Source: UBA10649 sp037130755
GTDB taxonomy: Bacteria > Actinomycetota > Actinomycetes > S36-B12
Direction: 5' to 3'
DNA length: 10,685 nt
NCBI GenBank assembly: GCA_037130755.1
Contig: JBAXSI010000075.1
Location: forward strand, 1 to 10,685
Shown here: positions 6,668 to 10,685 of the stretch, in pieces
Position numbering within the stretch: the stretch's first letter is position 1
Layout of the letters: each line of letters opens with the position of its first letter
The notes under the pieces: generated by a model
Seen by the model: the letters and a program-made list of their open reading frames with translations, nothing else
Database searches by the model: none
Told to the model about the DNA's origin: nothing
Position numbers and translations under genes: made by a program

Positions 6668-6671
6668 CTCC
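6668..6671 (-). promoter_or_regulatory. Ribosome binding site (GGAG) supporting the TTG start of pntA
   Basis: On the minus strand GGAG lies six bases before TTG at 6661. No ATG or GTG start near the conserved N-terminus has such a site, so it decides the start codon. Another TTG four codons upstream overlaps this GGAG and lacks its own. Confidence 0.65.
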
Positions 6672-6710
6672 AAACGTGGGGTATCACTGGGCGTAGCGCC
6701 CGCGTCGGTC

Positions 6711-6716
6711 AGCCTA
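6711..6716 (-). promoter_or_regulatory. Possible -10 element (TAGGCT) for pntAB
   Basis: On the minus strand TAGGCT fits TANNNT and would give a leader of roughly 45 nt for pntA. That leader would contain a small perfect hairpin (6689-6693 with 6697-6701, GGGCG/CGCCC). No recognisable -35 lies 16-19 bases upstream. The hexamer overlaps one of two CCTAGGG copies in this divergent region. Confidence 0.2.
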
Positions 6717-6799
6717 GGGGCGCGGCCCTCAGGCGTACGAGGCCAAAGGTCCTCCCATCTTCCGCCAGACGGCGCAACGTTGCCGAAACACAAAGTCCC

Positions 6800-6805
6800 T
6801 AGGGT
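6800..6805 (+). promoter_or_regulatory. Possible -10 element (TAGGGT) for the ATP-grasp operon
   Basis: TAGGGT fits TANNNT, lies within the palindrome CCCTAGGG (6797-6804) and would start transcription near 6812, about 50 bases before the first gene. TTGCCG at 6780-6785 resembles a -35 but the 14-base spacer is short. ACACAA (6788-6793) and TTGTGT (6818-6823) flank it as an inverted repeat that could be an operator. Confidence 0.3.
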
Positions 6806-6851
6806 GCATGGGAGCGATTGTGTGCAAGATCACTCGGACGTGGCGGCGGAC

Positions 6852-6858
6852 GGAGGGG
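6852..6858 (+). promoter_or_regulatory. Ribosome binding site (GGAGGGG) for the ATP-grasp gene
   Basis: GGAGGGG lies just before the ATG at 6861; the GGAGG core is spaced four bases from it. It selects this ATG over an in-frame GTG at 6840, which has no such site. The frame is open back to 6525 but that part overlaps pntA on the other strand. Confidence 0.75.
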
Positions 6859-6860
6859 CG

Positions 6861-8444
6861 ATGACGGTGACGCCGTTCGACGAGATGCTGCTGTCCGACC
6901 AGTCCCCTCGCAGCACCCACGCCGACCTTCACCGGACACTGACCGCCCTCGGCAGTGAGGGCCTTTCCGAGCGCGCTCGCCAGCGCGACGCCTACCTCGA
7001 CCGGCACGGCATCACCTTCACCCTGGGTGAGCGGGAGCGGCCGCTCCCGATGGACCTCGTCCCGCGGCTCCTGACGCCGGCGGAGTGGAAGCAGATCGAG
7101 GCCGGCGTCATTCAGCGGCTCCGAGCGCTGGAGGCATTCCTCAACGACATCTACGGCGACGGGCGGATCCTCGCCGACGGGCTCATACCCATCAAGCTCG
7201 TGACGAGCTCGACGCACTTCCACCGTCAGGCCTGGGGCATTCAGACGCCGAACAACGTGCGCATCCACGTGTCCGGCATCGACCTCATCCGCGACGAGGA
7301 GGGCGCGTTCCGCGTGCTGGAGGACAACCTCCGCAACCCGTCCGGCGTCTCCTACGTCATCGAGAACAGACGGACCCTTGCGCACGTGCTGCCCGAGATC
7401 TTCACCGACTACCGCGTGCGGTCGGTCAACGAGTACCCGGAGCGGCTGCTCGACTCGCTGAGGGCGGCAGCACCGAATGGTGTGACGGACCCGACCGTCG
7501 TCGTGCTGACGCCGGGCGTCCACAACTCAGCGCACTATGAGCACGCATTCCTAGCCCGCAACATGGGCGTCGAGCTCGTCGAGGGACGTGACCTGTACTG
7601 CCGCGACAGTCGCGTATGGATGCGCACGACGTCCGGCCCCGAGCCGGTCCACGTCATCTACCGCCGTATCGACGACGACTTCCTCGACCCGGTCCACCTG
7701 CGACCCGACAGCATCCTCGGCGTTCCCGGCCTGGTGAACGCCGCGCGCGGCGGCCACGTCACCATCGCCAACGCGATCGGCAACGGCGTGGCCGACGACA
7801 AGGCCATCTACCCCTACGTACCTAAGTTCATCCGGTACTACCTCGACGAGGAGCCGATCCTGCCCAACGTCGACACATACGACCTCGAGGACGGCGACCA
7901 GCGTGCCTGGGTCCTCGACCGCATGGAGACCATGGTCATCAAGCCGAGCGATGCGTCCGGCGGATACGGGCTCATGATGGGCCCGTCGGCGTCCGACGAG
8001 CAGATGTCGTCGACCCGCAGCGCTGTGCTCGCGGATCCACGCGGGTGGATCGCGCAGCCGGTGGTGACCTTCTCCACGTGCCCGACCGTCGTCGATGGCG
8101 GACGCATCGCGCCGAGGCACGTGGACCTCCGGCCGTTCGCCGTGAACGACGGGAACAACGTCTTCGTCCTGCCGGGCGGGTTGAGTCGGGTGGCGCTGCC
8201 CGAGGGCAGCCTGGTCGTGAACTCCAGCCAGGGCGGCGGATCGAAGGACACGTGGGTCATCGACGACGGCACGCTCGACCAGGCCCCCGAGGAGAGCCCG
8301 TCGCCGGAGCCGCACCAACGCCGCCTGTCGCGCGCCGTTGCCGCCAACTTCTCCAAGCGGTACAACGCACCGACCAGCCACGACGACCGCATCGTGCAGC
8401 AGGAGCGCCAGCAGCAGCAGGCGAGCGGGGTGACGCCATGCTGA
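6861..8444 (+). CDS. Circularly permuted ATP-grasp protein (DUF404/DUF407 type)
   Basis: A 527-residue protein of the circularly permuted ATP-grasp family, predicted to form an amide or peptide bond using ATP through an acyl-phosphate intermediate; the substrates are unknown. The family's landmark motifs are present: NNVRIHVSGIDLIRD (about 130-144), EDNLRNPSG at 154-162, RRIDDDF around 268-274, ANAIGNGVADDKA, the lysine/glycine loop IKPSDASGGYG at 360-370, PRHVDLRPF at 418-426 (H420, D422, R424 in a likely metal/nucleotide site) and NSSQGGGSKDTW at 454-465. Nothing conserved is missing, so an active enzyme is likely. The C-terminus is a low-complexity Gln-rich tail. The next gene starts inside its last codons (7-base overlap). 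The best-known counterpart is M. tuberculosis Rv2411c. Family is secure; function is predicted only. Confidence 0.93.
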   Translation: MTVTPFDEMLLSDQSPRSTHADLHRTLTALGSEGLSERARQRDAYLDRHGITFTLGERERPLPMDLVPRLLTPAEWKQIEAGVIQRLRALEAFLNDIYGDGRILADGLIPIKLVTSSTHFHRQAWGIQTPNNVRIHVSGIDLIRDEEGAFRVLEDNLRNPSGVSYVIENRRTLAHVLPEIFTDYRVRSVNEYPERLLDSLRAAAPNGVTDPTVVVLTPGVHNSAHYEHAFLARNMGVELVEGRDLYCRDSRVWMRTTSGPEPVHVIYRRIDDDFLDPVHLRPDSILGVPGLVNAARGGHVTIANAIGNGVADDKAIYPYVPKFIRYYLDEEPILPNVDTYDLEDGDQRAWVLDRMETMVIKPSDASGGYGLMMGPSASDEQMSSTRSAVLADPRGWIAQPVVTFSTCPTVVDGGRIAPRHVDLRPFAVNDGNNVFVLPGGLSRVALPEGSLVVNSSQGGGSKDTWVIDDGTLDQAPEESPSPEPHQRRLSRAVAANFSKRYNAPTSHDDRIVQQERQQQQASGVTPC

Positions 8445-9343
8445 GCCGGCTTGCTGAGTCGTTCTTCTGGCTGGGGCGCTACATCGAACGTGCCGAGGCC
8501 ACCGCTCGTCTCCTTGCCGAGCACCACCAGTTGCTCATCGAGGACCGCTCGGTCCCCGAGGTACTGGCTGCACGAATCCTTCTCGAGGCCCTGTCGCTAC
8601 CGTCCGAGGACGCCACTTCAGCGCGGGACATGGTCAAGCGTGTCGTCGGCAGCGACTCGGAACCGTCGTCCATCACAGGGGCCGTCGCCGCCGCCCGCGC
8701 GAACGCCCGCGCGGTGCGCGACTCGCTTTCCCAGGACACCTTCGAGGCCTTGAACTCCGCGCACATCGCCCTGTCGCGCGGCATCGCCTTCACGTCCAGC
8801 CCGGGTGTCGCCCTGCACCGCGTGCTCGAGCGCCTGCTGGTCGTCAACGGAGTCGTCGACTGGACGATGCCGCGCGACCAGGCCTTCCACTTCATGGTGC
8901 TGGGCAGGGAGCTCGAGCGCATCGACCTCGTCGGCCGACTGCTCGACATCCGACACGACGAGTGGTGGCCGGCCTCCGGCCCCGCCGCCGTCCTTCGCGC
9001 CGCCGGTGCGCTGTCGCCCTTCCTGCGCACAGGCCAGCCGATGAATGCGGTCCAGGTCCGTAAGTATCTGGTGCTCGACCCGGCCTTCCCGCGTTCGATG
9101 CGCTGCTGCGCTGCCGACGCCGAGAACGCGGTGCGCGGACTTCAGGCACTCGGCGCAAGCGACAGCTCGCAGTTGCTGCGCGAGGTCGGGATGCTTCGCT
9201 CGGAACTGGAATACGCACTCGTGACGTCGCCGGACGACATCGACCTGCACATCGAGACGACTCGGGCAGCCGCCGTCCGCGCGCACGAGGAAGTGCGGCG
9301 CACGTTCTTCCGCCAGCACGGCACGATCGTGTGGAGCCACTGA
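8438..9343 (+). CDS. Alpha-E domain protein (DUF403)
   Basis: A 301-residue all-helical protein of the alpha-E family, the constant partner of circularly permuted ATP-grasp ligases; M. tuberculosis Rv2410c is a counterpart. The signature start MLSRLAESFFWLGRYIERAE is complete. Further helical segments follow (for example RELERIDLVGRLLDIR in the middle), and the C-terminal RRTFFRQHGTIVW is also seen in family members. Length is normal (about 300-320). It has no established catalytic activity; proposals in the literature treat it as a structural or substrate-handling partner of the ligase. The ATG at 8438 overlaps the upstream gene by seven bases, with a GGGG about seven bases before it. Its stop overlaps the next start as TGATG. 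Co-translation with both neighbours is very likely. Confidence 0.93.
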   Translation: MLSRLAESFFWLGRYIERAEATARLLAEHHQLLIEDRSVPEVLAARILLEALSLPSEDATSARDMVKRVVGSDSEPSSITGAVAAARANARAVRDSLSQDTFEALNSAHIALSRGIAFTSSPGVALHRVLERLLVVNGVVDWTMPRDQAFHFMVLGRELERIDLVGRLLDIRHDEWWPASGPAAVLRAAGALSPFLRTGQPMNAVQVRKYLVLDPAFPRSMRCCAADAENAVRGLQALGASDSSQLLREVGMLRSELEYALVTSPDDIDLHIETTRAAAVRAHEEVRRTFFRQHGTIVWSH

Positions 9344-10197
9344 TGTCGGCTCGCACGGGGCGCCGCCTGCTCATCCGCCATCGCACCGGGTTCCGCTACG
9401 CGGACGACGTCGATGCGTCCTTCAACGAGGTGCGAATGACGCCTCTCACGGCTGACGGGCAACTGCTGATCAGCCACTCCCTGGAGATCCACCCCAGCGC
9501 GTCGGTGCAGACGTACGACGACTACTGGGGCGCGCACGTCGAGGCGTTCGACGTCCACGTGCCCCATCGCGTGTTGGAGATCGTCGCCACGAGCACCGTC
9601 CACACGCCGCCGAAGACCGACCCCGTCGTCGGAATCGCGTGGGAGACCGTTCTGTCTGCCGGTGTCCAAGACCGCTATGCCGAGCTGCTGGCACTCACCG
9701 AGTACGTCGACGATCCAACCACCGGTGAGCGAGCGGACATCGCGGACGCAATGCGCTCCGCGGCGACCCCGCGCGAGGCTGCCGAACTCGCCATGAGCGC
9801 CACTCGTGATCGCATCACCTACGTGTCGGGCGTGACGAACGTGTCGACGACTGCGGCCCAGGCCTGGGCATCGCGGCAGGGGGTGTGCCAGGACTTCACC
9901 CACACCATGTTGTCGCTCCTGCGCGGTGCGCGGATTCCCGCCCGCTACGTCAGCGGGTATCTCCACACGGAGGATCCGGCGCCCGGTCAGACCGTTATCG
10001 GCGAGTCGCACGCATGGGTCGAGTACTGGGACGGCGAGTGGCAGTCCGCCGATCCCACGAACGACCGCGCCGTGGGCGCGGCGCACGTGATCGTGGCTCG
10101 CGGCCGGGACTACGCCGACGTCCCACCGCTGAAGGGCATCTACGCGGGCGGTCACAGCGAAGACCTCGGAGTCAGCGTCGAGATCACCCAGCTCTGA
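9343..10197 (+). CDS. Transglutaminase-like cysteine protease family protein
   Basis: A 284-residue protein with an N-terminal bacterial transglutaminase-associated domain (about 8-85, opening with LLIRHRTGFRYADDV) and a transglutaminase core (about 150-245). The catalytic triad is present: C182 in RQGVCQDFTH, H223 in ESHAWVEYW and D237 in SADPTND. Bacterial members are usually predicted peptidases or amidases, not crosslinking enzymes. There is no signal peptide or membrane segment, so it should be cytoplasmic like its partners. The ATG at 9343 shares one base with the alpha-E stop (TGATG) and has GGAG at 9333-9336, six bases upstream; a GTG at 9331 is possible but less likely. It is the last gene of the operon. 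M. tuberculosis Rv2409c is a counterpart. The product or precursor it cleaves is unknown. Confidence 0.93.
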   Translation: MSARTGRRLLIRHRTGFRYADDVDASFNEVRMTPLTADGQLLISHSLEIHPSASVQTYDDYWGAHVEAFDVHVPHRVLEIVATSTVHTPPKTDPVVGIAWETVLSAGVQDRYAELLALTEYVDDPTTGERADIADAMRSAATPREAAELAMSATRDRITYVSGVTNVSTTAAQAWASRQGVCQDFTHTMLSLLRGARIPARYVSGYLHTEDPAPGQTVIGESHAWVEYWDGEWQSADPTNDRAVGAAHVIVARGRDYADVPPLKGIYAGGHSEDLGVSVEITQL

Positions 10198-10240
10198 CGG
10201 CTGCCTGCCGGGAGTGGCCGGGCGGGTCGGGTTCCTGAGT

Positions 10241-10246
10241 TATCGT
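10241..10246 (+). promoter_or_regulatory. Possible -10 element (TATCGT) for the septum-formation-like gene
   Basis: TATCGT fits TANNNT in the 100-bp gap after the transglutaminase gene and would give a leader of about 45 nt. No clear -35 accompanies it. If real, the downstream gene has its own promoter and is not simply the fourth gene of the ATP-grasp operon. Confidence 0.3.
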
Positions 10247-10297
10247 GGAGCGTCCAGCACTGAAGCCCAGACGCGTTGTGGAACTCGAAGGAGACCG

Positions 10298-10685
10298 ATG
10301 CGGAATCGACGTCAGGCGTGGGCCGGCCTGCTGACCGCAGCCGCCCTCGTCGTCGCCGGCATCATCGCGCCGGTGCCGGCGTCGGCCGATCCCCTCGTCG
10401 GAGCCTGCTACGACTACCCCGCGTCGACGCTGCACAAGGTGTCGAGCGCCGCGCCGGCCATCGGCTGCGATGCGCTGCACACTGCCGAGACCTACTACGT
10501 CCGCCCGCTGCCGGACTCGTTCGGCCTTCCGTCGAAGGCCAGCCTCGGCGCCAAGATATCGGCAGGTAAGCCCTGCACCGTCGCCACGATGAACGCCTAC
10601 CTGGGCATGCCGGACCGCGTCCTGCCCAGCCGCTGGCTGATCGTCCCGCTGTTCCCCACCGACGCCCAGTGGGCCGCCGGCGAGC
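10298..10685 (+). CDS. Secreted septum-formation-like protein (3' end outside the window)
   Basis: The first 129 codons of a gene cut by the window edge. The product has a Sec signal peptide: basic RNRR, a hydrophobic core at about 8-24 and a cleavage site after ASA (residue 30). The mature part resembles actinobacterial septum-formation-domain proteins. It has C37 in GACYDY and C57 in GCDALHTAETYYV, recalling the family's Cys-xx-xHxAE pattern, then C93, and PLFPTDAQWAAGE, close to the family's PxxxQWAAGARW motif. Such proteins are extracytoplasmic and were named for an effect on septation in a few actinobacteria; biochemical function is unclear. The ATG at 10298 has AAGGAG (10288-10293) four bases upstream. 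It follows the transglutaminase gene by 100 bp on the same strand. The family call is moderate because the C-terminal half is not visible. Confidence 0.7.
   Translation, partial: MRNRRQAWAGLLTAAALVVAGIIAPVPASADPLVGACYDYPASTLHKVSSAAPAIGCDALHTAETYYVRPLPDSFGLPSKASLGAKISAGKPCTVATMNAYLGMPDRVLPSRWLIVPLFPTDAQWAAGE

Noticed and set aside
10203..10227. GC-rich imperfect hairpin after the transglutaminase stop as a terminator.
   Set aside because: The stem is about six pairs including a wobble, with an 11-base loop and no U-run; too weak to call in this base composition.
1..10685. CRISPR arrays, insertion sequences, tRNA or rRNA genes, phage genes, toxin-antitoxin or defence genes.
   Set aside because: I looked for tandem repeats, transposase motifs, terminal repeats, tRNA-like folds and defence-domain signatures and saw none; gene content and base use are uniform, with no sign of a foreign insert.

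Overview
The window is 10.7 kb of high-GC DNA, almost completely coding, with nine complete or near-complete protein genes, one gene running off the right edge, and no RNA genes, mobile elements or CRISPR arrays that I can see. The gene content points to an actinobacterium. The evidence is a tRNA-adenosine-deaminase-associated protein next to tadA, a probable leaderless upp mRNA, GTG and TTG starts, ATGA gene overlaps, and an ATP-grasp/alpha-E/transglutaminase cassette arranged like mycobacterial Rv2411c-Rv2409c. A Nocardioidaceae-like host (for example Aeromicrobium or Nocardioides) is my guess, not something the sequence proves.

Layout, left to right. A pirin-family gene (33-896, minus) is divergent from a gene for a small secreted protein of unknown function (1007-1342, plus). 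The latter converges on a three-gene minus-strand operon: a tRNA-deaminase-associated protein (2448-2939), tadA (1978-2451) and a membrane-anchored LytR_C-domain protein (1352-1981), each overlapping the next by four bases. Divergent from that operon is upp (2998-3636, plus), with a -10 element placed for a leaderless transcript. upp converges on the transhydrogenase operon pntA-pntB (6661 down to 3726, minus). A 58-bp almost perfect palindrome (28-bp arms) sits between the two stop codons and is probably a bidirectional terminator. A 199-bp divergent control region (6662-6860) separates pntA from a plus-strand operon for a circularly permuted ATP-grasp ligase (6861-8444), an alpha-E protein (8438-9343) and a transglutaminase-like protein (9343-10197), all overlapping. 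After a 100-bp gap, a secreted septum-formation-like protein starts at 10298 and is cut by the window edge.

Functionally, most of the window is housekeeping: pyrimidine salvage (upp), wobble-base editing of tRNA (tadA), and proton-driven NADPH supply (pntAB). The part whose biology is genuinely open is the ATP-grasp/alpha-E/transglutaminase operon. It is a widely conserved module predicted to make and trim an amide- or peptide-linked product that, as far as I know, has not been identified. I found no evidence for a wholly new type of system. No stretch over 300 bases lacks a gene; the longest gap is the 199-bp pntA/ATP-grasp divergent region.
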